Positions 23,264-32,638 of a stretch of 42,108 nucleotides of DNA are shown here, piece by piece. A model generated the notes under the pieces. The model saw only the letters and a program-made list of their open reading frames with translations. It ran no database searches and was not told where the DNA came from. Source of the stretch: an uncultured bacterium (GTDB lineage Bacteria > Bacillota > Clostridia > Lachnospirales > Lachnospiraceae). The position numbers were made by a program, and so were the translations under genes. Numbering within the stretch: position 1 is the first letter of the stretch; every line of letters begins with the position of its first letter. Location of the stretch: NCBI GenBank assembly GCA_948467735.1, contig CAOKFN010000042.1:1-42108 (forward strand). Reading direction: 5' to 3'.

Positions 23264-26200
23264 AATGAAGAAGAAAGTATTTTTGGCGCTTGCCCTTCTT
23301 TTGGCACTTGGGGGGGGTAGAAATCTGCGCGGAAGAGCTGTCGGATGAAGCCGAATATGCGGTGATGGCGGCCGCCGACGAAATTGGAACGGAAAATTTC
23401 ACTTTTACGGTATCAGATGGGAATATTACCATTACCGGTCTCAAGAATTCTAACATCAGTTCAAATATCAACCTTGTTATTCCGACGGCAATCAACGGAT
23501 ATCCTGTCGTATCTATCGCTGACAATGCATTTAAAGGCAATGTAAATATTAAGAGCGTCACATTTGCGGAAGGTCTTCGCACGATTGGGTACGGGGCTTT
23601 TAAGGACTGCACCAATTTAGGGGGAAGCATAGAACTGCCAGCCTCCCTTACGCTGCTAGATCATCGCTTTGAATATGAAGACGGCGCTTTCCAAAATACG
23701 GCGGTCACTTCTGTGAAGGTAAACGGGGGAACAACCAATGATCCCTTAGAGATTACCAATCATAGTTTTTATAACTGCAGCAGCTTAAAGAGCGTTACTC
23801 TGTCAGGGCGCGAAAGCCTGATTGGCAGTAATGCGTTTTCAGGGTGCGCTAACTTGGAAACGCTGACAATGCCTGCGGGTGCGGTGAGCAAAACCATCGG
23901 GGATAATGCGTTTCAAGGCTCATCCATTAAGGAATTGAATATCCCTGCCACAGTGACTTCCATCGGTAAGGGAGCGTTTTATGACTGTAGGGCGTTGACT
24001 TCTCTTACCCTGAATGAAGGATTAACGACAATCGGAGGCGGCGCATTCGGGAATTGCGTGAATCTGACAGGCAGGATTACCATCCCTTCCACAGTGACCG
24101 AGCTGCAGGGACATTTCGCGGAGGAGGGCGTATTCCGGAATACCTCCCTTACGGAAGTAGAGTTTGCAGAGGGCGGGGAAAGCGTGAAAATTGAAAACTA
24201 CGCTTTTTCTGACTGTAAAATGCTGGAAAAGGTAACTTTTCCCAAGCATCTGATTTCCATCGGGGATAATGCTTTTATGGGGGACGCCGCCTTGGAGGAT
24301 TTGGTTTTTGTGGAGGGCGCGTCAGGTTTTACCATTGGAGCTAGTGCGTTCAATGGGAGCGGCGTTACCACGTTGACACTGCCCAAGACCGTTTTATCGA
24401 TTGGAAGCCATGCGTTTTACGACTGCGGGGAGCTCACAAGCCTGACGTTAAACGAAGGTCTGTCAACCATCGGCCAGAGCGCTTTTCAGAACTGCGTGAA
24501 ACTGACCGGCAGGCTGGTTATCCCTTCTACGGTGACTGAAATCGGCAGTAATTATTATGGTGATGAGGGAGCTTTTCAGAATACCGGCATCGTAGAACTG
24601 GAGATAGCGGATGGCAGCGCGGGACTCAGCATTGGGACAAAGACGTTTTCAGAGTGTAAGTCTTTGGAAAGGGCAGTGCTGCCGGGCAGGTTCACAAACA
24701 TTGGCGAAGCTGCTTTTATGGGGGACGTGAATTTGGCGTCAGTCCAAATGGAGAGCGGCAGCTATAACCAGACCATCGGAACAAGCGCGTTTAAAGAGAC
24801 GGGGATCATAGAACTCCATATTCCGTCCAGAGTCACCAGCATAGGAAGCTATGCGTTTTACGGATGCAAAGCGCTGAAGCTGCTGGCTTTGGAGGAAGGG
24901 CTTGAAGTCATCGGAGAGAGCGCGTTTCGGGACTGTACCAATCTGACGGGAGAATTAATCATCCCTTCCACAGTGCAGAGGATCGATGGCACTGCTTGGT
25001 ACTATGAGGGAGGCGCTTTCCGCTCCACATCCATCAATTCGGTGGTGGTGAAGGATGGTAATCAATCTCTGGTGTTAGGGGGCAATACCTTTGCGGACTG
25101 TGTGGAACTGGGGAAAGTGGATTTGTCAAACAGGATTTCAGAAATCGGAGAAAATGCTTTTGCCGGGGACGCTTCTCTGGTATGGGTCAGGATGGCCACG
25201 GAACGGTATGATCTTGCCATAGAACAGAGAGCTTTTCAGGGAACATCCAACCTACAGGTTATCGCGCTTCCCCAAAGGCTCAAATCCATCGGGCAGAACT
25301 GTTTCGATGAAAGCGGCAGTCTGACAGATATTTATTATGCGGGAAGCGAAGCCCAATATCAGTCCGTGTCTGTCAGCGATATAAAAAACAGCTGTTATTT
25401 CCGCGCGGCAGTGCATTACAATTCGGCAGGGCCGGAAGAATGGCCGTCCGTCACAGGATATACGGGCTGGCGGACGGAGGACGGCAGGCATTACTGGTAT
25501 GAAGACGGCGTGCTGCAGGGATACAATCCTGAGGACCCTTCCTACCGGGGAAAGGAAATCTATGATCCCGACGCGGATGCGTGGTTCTGGCTGGATAACA
25601 TACAGGGCGGCGCCATGGCTGTGGGGAAGGACGTCTATCAGGAATCAGACGCGGGGCCTTACGGGGATCGCCCGGACGGAACCGGCAAATGGGTGCGCTA
25701 TGATATCAACGGATATATGGTAAAAGGGTTTGATACCAATGAAAACGGCGTTTACTATTTTGACTATACTTACGGCGCCATGGTAAAAGGGCTGCAGGTT
25801 ATCGACGGCAGGCTATATTATTTTGCCCCTGATACGGGAATCATGCAGACAGGCATGGTAAATGTGAACGGAGTGGAATATGCTTTTGGCCGGGACGGCA
25901 TCGGACTGCATTGTCAGTGGTATGAGAGCGAAGGGAAACAGTACTGGTATGAAAACGGCGTGCGCCAAGGGTATGATCCGAGCAATGCTGCATACCGGGG
26001 CAAGGAAATTTATGATCCCGAATCCGATGCATGGTATTGGCTGGATAATATACTACAGGGAGCGAAGGCAGCAGGAAAAGAGGTTTATCAGGACTCAAAC
26101 GGCGGGAAATGGGTGCGCTATGATAATCAAGGAGGTATGATTAAAGGTTGGTATGTTCAGGGAAGCGACAGGTATTATTATGATCTGATTACCGGCGCAA

Positions 26201-26271
26201 TGTACAAGGGAAGTCATACGATTGACGGTACGACGTACTATTTTGACGAAATAACAGGAATCCGCAGATAA
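23264..26271 (+). CDS. Secreted BspA-type leucine-rich-repeat protein with cell-wall-binding repeats; frame broken at a G8 run
   Basis: A good GGAG site precedes ATG 23264, which starts a signal peptide (M-K-K-K-V-F-L-A-L-A-L-L-L-A-L-G-G). At the run of eight G (23310-23317) this frame leads to an early stop, while the 980-odd following codons are open in another frame (V-E-I-C-A-E-E-L-S-D-E-A). Nine G would join them into a 1002-residue preprotein with cleavage near I-C-A. The mature part has about 25 BspA/TpLRR repeats (I-G-x-x-A-F-x-x-C-x-x-L) to about residue 705. A C-terminal block follows with aromatic Trp/Tyr repeats (G-K-Q-Y-W-Y-E-N-G-V) like glucan/choline-binding modules and a twice-repeated R-G-K-E-I-Y-D-P-x-x-D-A-W segment. 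It should sit on the cell wall and bind host or bacterial ligands. Confidence 0.85.
23310..23317 (+). repeat. Run of eight G at the signal-peptide end (frameshift site)
   Basis: Eight consecutive G separate the frame of the signal peptide from that of the mature protein. One added or two removed G would restore the reading frame. This is either a phase-variable tract, a slippage site, or a homopolymer error in the assembly. Confidence 0.8.
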
Positions 26272-26284
26272 TAAGCCGGATTCG

Positions 26285-26322
26285 CGGGCAGATGCAGGCA
26301 TAGGGCGGCGTCTGCCCGTTTG
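26285..26322 (+). terminator. Possible terminator after the LRR gene
   Basis: An 11-bp stem with one G-T pair, CGGGCAGATGC (26285-26295) with GCGTCTGCCCG (26308-26318), a 12-base loop, then TTTGT. The T run is short, so termination may be partial. Confidence 0.6.
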
Positions 26323-26440
26323 TCGTATAAGGGGAAGGGGCAGAATTTTTGAAATTTGCTGTGACATTGACAAACGGGCCGTCAAATGTTAATCTTATAA
26401 TCAGAGAACAGTAAAAAGCTTTAGGTGAAGTGGAAAAGTG

Positions 26441-28066
26441 ATGGAGCAGGAACAGGATAGGAAAGCTGGAAAGAGGCGGGACGCGCAGGAAGCATGGGAA
26501 ATACTTAAGGCGTGGGCCGCGCTGCGGACAAAAATATGGATAAGCAGGCTTGAGAGAATCACACTATGGAAAATAGTCCTATTTCTTGTGGGAAGCTTTC
26601 TGCTTGTCTTAGGGATGTTTTTGTTTTATTTTCAAATCTATCAGGTGAAGCCTGTTTTCAGTGAGATAACGTATGAGTATGGGGAGCCGGTCAGCCGGGA
26701 TATTGCGGATTACCTGTCAGGCACGGATTGGTCCGTACATTTGGGAGAATTGGATTTATCCAACGTGAATGAGGGAGAAACGGGAAGTTATGAGGCGGTG
26801 GTGCAGCATGGCGGGACGCAGTTTACCTATCAAGTCACGATTCGGGATACGCAGGCGCCTGAGATTTTGTGGAAAAACGGGCAGGTTTATGTGGCTTTAG
26901 GCTCTTCCTGTACGATAGAGGACGCTATTGAAGGCGTGGCAGACGCGGATCCGGAAGCGAAAGCCTTTTTCTTCTTGGACGGCACGGCATATACCAAAAT
27001 TCAGTTTGACAGTCTGGGCGAATACGAGATAGGAATTTTGGCTATAGACCGCTCCGGTAATGAGACGAAGGGATCGGTTTCCGTTACTGTGGATACGCCG
27101 CCGGCTTTTTCAGGATTACATAATTTCTATGTGGTTCCGGGCAGCAAACCGGATTATCTGGAGGCTGTCACGGTGTGGGATGATGTGGACGGGGATTTGA
27201 CGGAGGAAATCCGTGTGGATGATTCCGAAGTGGCGCTGGATAAGGAGGGCGTGTATTCTCTGCGTTATGTGGCGGAAGATGGTTACGGGCTGGAGACGGT
27301 GGGAGAGACAAGGGTGCTGGTGGCGGCGCCGGAGGATATACAGGAGCTGATTGGAAGCCGTCAGATAGACTACCGCGTGGATACCATATTGGGCGCTCCT
27401 AATATTTATGACGCCGGAGTTTCGGATCATGAAAATATGAAGGAAACACTGGAATATATACGTCCGGCGCTTGTACAGCTTTATCATGCCACCGGAAGGG
27501 GAGGCTATAGTTCCGGTTCCGGCTACATCATGGAGATAACAGATGATACGATTTACATTTGTACCAATCGGCATGTAGTGGAAAAATACGACGATTGGGA
27601 TATCTATTTTTTTAACGGCACAAAGCTGCCGGGGAAGGTATTGGGGACCAGCGAGGTCTATGATGTGGGAGTGGCGGCGGTTTCGATGAGGAATGTGCCG
27701 GAGAGCCTTCTGCGGCAGCTGATGACGGTACATATTGACAAGACTTATTGGGAAGGTCTGGATCAGCAGATGATTGAAATGGCTTTGGAGCGTGTGGACA
27801 GGGCGGGCGGGCTGATTCATACAGCCACGGGAAATCTGATAAAGGTCAAGCAGGAATTCGACTGGTATGACAAACTGCATCATACGGAGGTGACGGTGGA
27901 GCTGGTGCATGGGGATTCGGGTTCGGCGCTGATAGACGGCTACGGTAATTTAATCTGCATGGCCTACGCCTTTTCCACGGACCCGGTCAGGTACTGGTGC
28001 GTGCCGCTGGATGGGATTCTTGCCTGCTATGAGGAGATTACCGGACGGGTGCCTTATGTGTATTAG
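26441..28066 (+). CDS. Membrane-anchored Ig-like/trypsin-like serine protease
   Basis: A 541-residue protein with a charged cytoplasmic N-terminus (~1-45), one membrane helix (about 46-68: K-I-V-L-F-L-V-G-S-F-L-L-V-L) and an outside part. Residues about 75-290 form three Ig-like or HYR/DUF5011-like modules (D-T-Q-A-P-E-I, L-A-I-D-R-S-G-N-E-T, W-D-D-V-D-G-D-L-T). The last ~200 residues have the trypsin/HtrA triad: His378 in T-N-R-H-V-V, Asp408 in V-Y-D-V-G-V-A, Ser493 in H-G-D-S-G-S-A-L. There is no PDZ domain. The spacing 30/85 fits HtrA-like enzymes. The likely role is extracellular protein quality control or processing; being next to a large LRR surface protein suggests a possible substrate. 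GTG 26438 is an alternative start. A TTGACA at 26367 and TATAAT at 26396 are 23 bp apart, too far for a standard promoter. Confidence 0.85.
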   Translation: MEQEQDRKAGKRRDAQEAWEILKAWAALRTKIWISRLERITLWKIVLFLVGSFLLVLGMFLFYFQIYQVKPVFSEITYEYGEPVSRDIADYLSGTDWSVHLGELDLSNVNEGETGSYEAVVQHGGTQFTYQVTIRDTQAPEILWKNGQVYVALGSSCTIEDAIEGVADADPEAKAFFFLDGTAYTKIQFDSLGEYEIGILAIDRSGNETKGSVSVTVDTPPAFSGLHNFYVVPGSKPDYLEAVTVWDDVDGDLTEEIRVDDSEVALDKEGVYSLRYVAEDGYGLETVGETRVLVAAPEDIQELIGSRQIDYRVDTILGAPNIYDAGVSDHENMKETLEYIRPALVQLYHATGRGGYSSGSGYIMEITDDTIYICTNRHVVEKYDDWDIYFFNGTKLPGKVLGTSEVYDVGVAAVSMRNVPESLLRQLMTVHIDKTYWEGLDQQMIEMALERVDRAGGLIHTATGNLIKVKQEFDWYDKLHHTEVTVELVHGDSGSALIDGYGNLICMAYAFSTDPVRYWCVPLDGILACYEEITGRVPYVY

Positions 28067-28138
28067 CGGCTGCCAGCAGACATGGAAGATGCTGCCGCAG
28101 GCGGTTGTGAAATAAGGACGGCATCCGCCGGGGGGGAT

Positions 28139-28170
28139 TATAATGCATAAAAGTTCCCGTATTGGGAACT
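28139..28170 (+). promoter_or_regulatory. -10 box and 5' hairpin before the amidohydrolase
   Basis: TATAAT at 28139-28144 is followed about 8 bp later by a perfect 7-bp hairpin, AGTTCCC (28152-28158) with GGGAACT (28164-28170). The hairpin would form the very 5' end of the transcript and could protect it. No good -35 box is seen 16-18 bp upstream, so the promoter call is tentative. Confidence 0.45.
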
Positions 28171-28188
28171 GGAATGAGGAGGAGAGCA

Positions 28189-29367
28189 ATGTTATATGTA
28201 AAAAACGGCATGATTCATGATGGGATTCACCCGGAGGCATATCGGGGAGATATTCTGGTGGAAAACGGCAGGATTAAGGCAGTCGGGCAGAACATAGTGC
28301 CGGAGGGCATGGAGCTTCCTGCGGACGCGCAGGTGGTGGATGCGGAGGGACTGCAGGTATATCCCGGATTTGTGGAAGCCCATGGACATATTGGGCTGGA
28401 CGGCTACGGCATCGGCTATGAAGGGATGGATTACAACGAGCTGAATGACATTGTCTGTCCCCAGATGCGGGGGATTGACGGGGTAAAGCCCATGGATCCC
28501 GCGTTTGGGAAAGCGGCCGCCGCAGGAGTCACCTGTGTCTGCGTGGGGCCGGGGAGCGCGAATGTGCTGGGCGGCACGTTTACCACCATTAAGACGGTGG
28601 GGAGACGTGTGGATGATATGGTGGTTCGCGACGCGGTGGCTATGAAATGTGCCTTTGGAGAGAATCCCAAAAGAGTGTATCGGGACAAAAAGGATTCCAG
28701 CCGCATGACCACGGCGGCGCTGCTGAGGGAGATGCTGTTTAAGGCAGAGGAGTATATGGAAAAAAAGGATGCCGCGGGAGGGGATGCGTCCAAGAAGCCT
28801 TCTTTTGATATGAAACTGGAGGCGCTGCTGCCCGTGCTGAGAAGGGAAATGCCCTTGAAGGCACATGCTCATGCGGCGGAGGATTTGTTTACCGCTCTGC
28901 GCATTGCAAAGGAATTTAATGTGCGCATTACGCTGGAGCATGTGACGGAAGGGCATTTGATTGCGGAGGAACTGGCAAAGGAAAATGTGCCTTTGGCAGT
29001 GGGCCCCACCCTTACCAGCGCATCCAAATATGAGCTGCGCAATAAGAGCTGGACAACGCCGGGGGTACTGGCGGCGGCAGGCTGTCAGGTGTCCATTATC
29101 ACCGATTCTCCCGTGATTCCGCAGGAGTATCTGCCCCTCTGCGCAGGGCTGGCGGTACAGGCGGGAATGGAGCCCTTCGCGGCGCTGCAGGCCATTACCA
29201 TCAACCCTGCCAGACATGCCGGAATCGAGGATCGGGTCGGTTCGCTGGAGGCGGGCAAGGATGGGGATATTGTCATCACGGACGGATGCCCTTTTGAGGT
29301 GTCCACAAGAATAAAGCATGTGTTTATTAACGGACAGGAAATTTTGAGCAGAGCGGAGCGGGTGTGA
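28189..29367 (+). CDS. Amidohydrolase (imidazolonepropionase/dipeptidase-like)
   Basis: A 392-residue cytoplasmic metal-dependent hydrolase of the amidohydrolase superfamily. Metal ligands are visible: H-G-H in F-V-E-A-H-G-H-I-G, later His in K-A-H-A-H-A and L-E-H-V-T-E-G-H, and Asp in I-I-T-D-S-P. The N- and C-terminal beta-sandwich strands (Y-V-K-N-G-M-I-H-D-G and D-I-V-I-T-D-G) and the N-P-A-R motif are typical. The substrate cannot be told; such genes are often labelled imidazolonepropionase-like. GGAGGAGAG upstream fixes ATG 28189, although the frame is open 27 bases further. folD follows after 119 bp. Confidence 0.88.
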   Translation: MLYVKNGMIHDGIHPEAYRGDILVENGRIKAVGQNIVPEGMELPADAQVVDAEGLQVYPGFVEAHGHIGLDGYGIGYEGMDYNELNDIVCPQMRGIDGVKPMDPAFGKAAAAGVTCVCVGPGSANVLGGTFTTIKTVGRRVDDMVVRDAVAMKCAFGENPKRVYRDKKDSSRMTTAALLREMLFKAEEYMEKKDAAGGDASKKPSFDMKLEALLPVLRREMPLKAHAHAAEDLFTALRIAKEFNVRITLEHVTEGHLIAEELAKENVPLAVGPTLTSASKYELRNKSWTTPGVLAAAGCQVSIITDSPVIPQEYLPLCAGLAVQAGMEPFAALQAITINPARHAGIEDRVGSLEAGKDGDIVITDGCPFEVSTRIKHVFINGQEILSRAERV

Positions 29368-29486
29368 AGGGAATTTTTAAGCCTGCATGAGAGCGTGCAA
29401 GAGGGCTGAGGCGAATATATTCAGCGTTGAAGAAGGTTCGGATATGACAGACAGCGTCAAGGAAAACGGCGGAATAGGAGGATATT

Positions 29487-30314
29487 ATGTATCAGATTAT
29501 TGACGGTAAAAGGATTTCGCAGGAAATCAAGGATGAATTAAAGGAGAAAGCGGCGGCCATGAAGGCCCGTGGGGAGGAGCGCTGTCTGGCGGTGATACAG
29601 GTGGGGAATGATCCGGCGTCCAGCGTATATGTGAATAATAAGAAAAAAGCCTGCGCGTATATCGGCATCAAATCCCTTTCCTATGAACTGCCGGAGGAAA
29701 CCACGGAGAAGGAGCTGATTGATATTATCATGGAGCTGAACGGACGTGCGGATGTAAACGGTATTCTGGTGCAGCTTCCTCTGCCGGAGCATATCAATGA
29801 GGATAAGGTGCTGCTGGTCATTGCGCCCAAGAAGGATGTGGACGGCTTTCATCCCGTCAATGTGGGAAATCTGAGTATCGGCAGGCCGGGATATGTGTCC
29901 TGTACTCCTGCGGGCGTGATTCAGCTTTTAAAGCGTTCCAATATTGCAATAGAGGGTAAGGAATGTGTGGTGCTGGGCAGAAGCAATATTGTGGGCAAGC
30001 CCATGGCTATGCTTTTGATGCGGGAGAACGGCACCGTTACGGTCTGCCATTCCAAGACAAAGAATTTAAAGGAGATTGCAAAAAGGGCGGATATTCTGGT
30101 GGCGGCCATAGGAAAGCCTAAATTTGTGGATGAGAGCTATATCAAGGAGGGCGCGGTTGTCATCGATGTGGGCATTCATAGGAATCAGGACAACAAGCTC
30201 TGCGGAGATGTGGATTTTGAACGCGTCGCGCCTCATACCTCCGCCATCACTCCGGTTCCCGGCGGCGTCGGACCCATGACCATAGCCATGTTGATGAGCA
30301 ACTGCGTTCAATAA
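29487..30314 (+). CDS. folD: Methylenetetrahydrofolate dehydrogenase/cyclohydrolase
   Basis: A 275-residue bifunctional enzyme interconverting 5,10-methylene-THF, 5,10-methenyl-THF and 10-formyl-THF in one-carbon metabolism. Visible signatures are the Y-V-x-N-K-x-K-x-C catalytic lysine segment (K-K-K-A-C), G-I-L-V-Q-L-P-L-P, the K-D-V-D-G-F-H segment, G-R-S-N-I-V-G-K-P in the NAD(P) site and P-G-G-V-G-P-M-T at the end. The length is normal (about 280). AGGAGG 6 bases upstream supports the start. Confidence 0.97.
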   Translation: MYQIIDGKRISQEIKDELKEKAAAMKARGEERCLAVIQVGNDPASSVYVNNKKKACAYIGIKSLSYELPEETTEKELIDIIMELNGRADVNGILVQLPLPEHINEDKVLLVIAPKKDVDGFHPVNVGNLSIGRPGYVSCTPAGVIQLLKRSNIAIEGKECVVLGRSNIVGKPMAMLLMRENGTVTVCHSKTKNLKEIAKRADILVAAIGKPKFVDESYIKEGAVVIDVGIHRNQDNKLCGDVDFERVAPHTSAITPVPGGVGPMTIAMLMSNCVQ

Positions 30315-30325
30315 GCGATTGTGAA

Positions 30326-30357
30326 AAGCCTCCCCGTCTGCGGGCGGGACAAGGCTT
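30326..30357. terminator. Imperfect hairpin downstream of folD
   Basis: AAGCCT (30326-30331) pairs with AGGCTT (30352-30357), with a GC-rich inner part (CCCG TCTG CGGG). On + it is followed by A-rich sequence; on - by TTTTC. It lies 12 bp after the folD stop and probably helps end transcription there. Confidence 0.5.
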
Positions 30358-30363
30358 CAAAAA

Positions 30364-30407
30364 AAGAAGTATTTATTGGCAGGCGCGCCTGTCATTAAAT
30401 ACTTCTT
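30364..30407 (-). terminator. 44-bp near-perfect palindrome, terminator of the chemoreceptor gene
   Basis: AAGAAGTATTTA (30364-30375) pairs with TAAATACTTCTT (30396-30407) around an inner GGCAGGCGCGCCTGTC palindrome, giving a stem of over 20 bp centred at 30385/30386. On the - strand it is followed by seven T (A run at 30359-30365), as expected for an intrinsic terminator of the minus-strand gene. It separates folD from the convergent chemoreceptor gene. Confidence 0.85.
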
Positions 30408-30532
30408 GAAAAGATCTTCTATTTCCCGATTTCCTATCGATTGATAATATTTGCTATCAAAATCAGTATAGTAAACGAAACATGTACCACATAGCAATGC
30501 ATTGCAAATAAGTTACCAGATATCTATTTTTA

Positions 30533-32221
30533 TCAGCCCTTTAGTTTAAATTGTCCGACTAATTCTTCCAAGGTCTCTGACTGTGCGGATAACTCTTCGC
30601 TGGTTGCAGACGTTTCCTCCGCCGCGGCGGAATTATTCTGAATCACCTCCGAAATCTGCTCCACTCCCACCTCAAGCTGCTTCATGGTATCTGCCTGAGA
30701 GATTGATAAGGTACTGATTTCGTTGGTTGATTCCGCCAAAGTATTGATTCCCTTGATAACGGAGCCGATTGCCAGAGTAGCTTTTTGCATAAGTTTGTTT
30801 CCCTGTTCGATTTCCCGGATGGAATTTTCGATCAAATCCCTTGTATTGGCGGCTGATGTGGCGCTGTCTGCGGCAAGCTTGCCAATCTGATCGGCGACGA
30901 CCGCAAAGCCTCTTCCGGTTTCGCCGGCCCTTGCCGCTTCGATGGAAGCGTTTAATGATAAAAGATTCGTCTGGGAAGCAATGTCTTCGATTGCAGTGAT
31001 GATATTCGCTATTTCCTTTGAAGTATCATTGATCCGTGTCATTGCTTCGTTCAGCTGTTTGATGTCTTCGCTGCTTCCCTCCGCCTCGCTCTTGAATTTT
31101 TCCGCATTGTGGAATGATTCTTCCGCCTTCTTTGAGCTGTAGACAATGGTTTCCGTAATGCTTTGTATGGTTGCCGTCAGCTCTTCCACGGAGGCAGCCT
31201 GATCCGTGGCGCCTTCAGCCAGCGACTGGGCGCTTTCGGCCATTTGGGATGCGCCCAATGCCACCTGTTCGGAGGATTCGTGAATATTTCCCAGCGTACC
31301 GCTCAAGGTGTCCGTGATAATCACGATGGCGTCGTCAAGGGCTTTGAAGTCCCCTTTGAAATTGACGTCTGTGGAAATATTAAAGTTGCCCTCTGCGATT
31401 TCACCCAGCCCTCTGGTAAGCTCCCGTATGTAAGTCTTTATCATATTGGCGGCTTCCTTGAAGGATTCGGTCATTTCTCCGATTTCATCCGGATACATTT
31501 TCTCTACCGTAATATTCAGATTGCCTTCCGCAAGCTGTGCGGAAGCATTTTTTACCTTTGTAATAGGTTCGGCAAAGAGACCAGCCACAAAGGAGGCAAA
31601 CTTCAAAGCGATAAAGCTTACAACCAAGATTACAATGACCATGACGGCGATGGCGATAAAGGTGGTATAGGTTAAAATACGGGATACGCGGCTTCCCATT
31701 TCCACATTTAAGTCAATCAGGTTTTCCACGGCATCCGTCAATTTTTTCAGCGTGGGTTTTCCCTGTGTCAGCAGAAGCTCCAGCGCTTCGGCGTTCTGAT
31801 TGTTCATCGCAAGGCTCTTTACTTCTCCGAAAATGCTGCGGTAAAGCGGCAGGGTTTCGTTGATTATCTTTATGTAATTCTGTTCTTCCGCAGAAGTACA
31901 GTGTTCTTCCATGGTATCCAGCGCAGCGTCCGTCTTGGCCGATATCTCTTCCAGCTCCGTGGATACCGCCTGTAAGTCTGCTTCGTCATCTATGAGAATC
32001 ATTTCCCTGATCAAAGCGGGCTCTTTGTTTAAGTAGGTACTGAAAATACCGATTTCTCCTTGGGAAAAGCCGTTATTCACCAATGCGTCGGCATATTTGC
32101 TGTTGCTGAATATTATGATAATGATTCCTAAAATGCCTGAGATGCTGGCCAGCAATACAACCAATGTAAAGCAATACTTCAGCTTCTCTTCCACTTTCAT
32201 ATTTTTAATCTTGTTAATCAT
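30533..32221 (-). CDS. Methyl-accepting chemotaxis protein
   Basis: A 562-residue transducer. Membrane helix 1 is at about 16-38 and helix 2 at about 183-207; between them lies a ~145-residue outside domain that is all-helical (4HB_MCP-like). HAMP follows (about 208-262), then a long coiled-coil signalling domain with the hairpin tip I-A-S-Q-T-N-L-L-S-L-N-A-S-I-E-A-A-R and G-R-G-F-A-V-V-A. No C-terminal receptor-modifying pentapeptide is present. It should signal to CheW/CheA. It is divergent from a peptide-binding lipoprotein gene, which may be a co-receptor. No other chemotaxis gene is in the window. Confidence 0.95.
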   Translation of the reverse strand: MINKIKNMKVEEKLKYCFTLVVLLASISGILGIIIIIFSNSKYADALVNNGFSQGEIGIFSTYLNKEPALIREMILIDDEADLQAVSTELEEISAKTDAALDTMEEHCTSAEEQNYIKIINETLPLYRSIFGEVKSLAMNNQNAEALELLLTQGKPTLKKLTDAVENLIDLNVEMGSRVSRILTYTTFIAIAVMVIVILVVSFIALKFASFVAGLFAEPITKVKNASAQLAEGNLNITVEKMYPDEIGEMTESFKEAANMIKTYIRELTRGLGEIAEGNFNISTDVNFKGDFKALDDAIVIITDTLSGTLGNIHESSEQVALGASQMAESAQSLAEGATDQAASVEELTATIQSITETIVYSSKKAEESFHNAEKFKSEAEGSSEDIKQLNEAMTRINDTSKEIANIITAIEDIASQTNLLSLNASIEAARAGETGRGFAVVADQIGKLAADSATSAANTRDLIENSIREIEQGNKLMQKATLAIGSVIKGINTLAESTNEISTLSISQADTMKQLEVGVEQISEVIQNNSAAAEETSATSEELSAQSETLEELVGQFKLKG

Positions 32222-32340
32222 ACTTTACCCATTCTTCTTCCCTGTCAAATATTTGACATAGCTCATATCAATATGCTCTTTCTGTTCATGGGTAGCTTAA
32301 ACACAACACTATATTCATTTATCAAGGTTCTGGGAAAGGA

Positions 32341-32358
32341 GTGTAAGATTACTTACAC
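32341..32358. promoter_or_regulatory. 18-bp palindrome in the divergent intergenic region
   Basis: GTGTAAG (32341-32347), four bases, CTTACAC (32352-32358): a perfect dyad in the 417-bp region between the chemoreceptor and the transporter. Its symmetry fits an operator for a dimeric regulator. It lies in the presumed leader of the chemoreceptor transcript. Confidence 0.5.
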
Positions 32359-32411
32359 ATTAGATCTTTTTTATAATAGAATTTGTTCTGCTGCTTCTAT
32401 TATGTAAATCT

Positions 32412-32439
32412 ATTATAGCATTAATTTGAATTATTACAA
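32412..32439 (-). promoter_or_regulatory. Promoter of the chemoreceptor gene
   Basis: On the minus strand, TTGTAA (32439-32434), a 16-bp spacer and TATAAT (32417-32412). The resulting leader is about 185 bases. I did not find a sigma-28 (motility) type sequence. Confidence 0.5.
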
Positions 32440-32556
32440 GTACGGACGCTATAATTTCTGTATTTTGTCTTTATTGCTTTAATATATGAAACTAAATATC
32501 AAATATCTGTCAGACAGGGGACATAGATTATCTTTTTATTGTATCAAATAAAATAC

Positions 32557-32584
32557 TTGCAATCCCTCCATACTATGGTAAAAT
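32557..32584 (+). promoter_or_regulatory. Promoter of the peptide transporter operon
   Basis: TTGCAA (32557-32562), 16-bp spacer, TAAAAT (32579-32584), 55 bp before the start of the binding-protein gene. The rest of the intergenic region is AT-rich without other clear elements. Confidence 0.55.
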
Positions 32585-32638
32585 GAGGATAACAATTGAA
32601 TAGTGAGAGGTTTATAAATCGAAGAGGAGAAGAGCATT

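Noticed and set aside
26367..26401. TTGACA ... TATAAT promoter of the trypsin-like protease gene
   Set aside because: Both boxes are good but 23 bp apart, beyond the usual 16-18 bp; they are not called as one promoter.
30494..30505. GCAATGCATTGC palindrome near the chemoreceptor stop
   Set aside because: A 12-bp dyad in AT-rich non-coding sequence, without a T run or nearby start, is expected by chance often enough.
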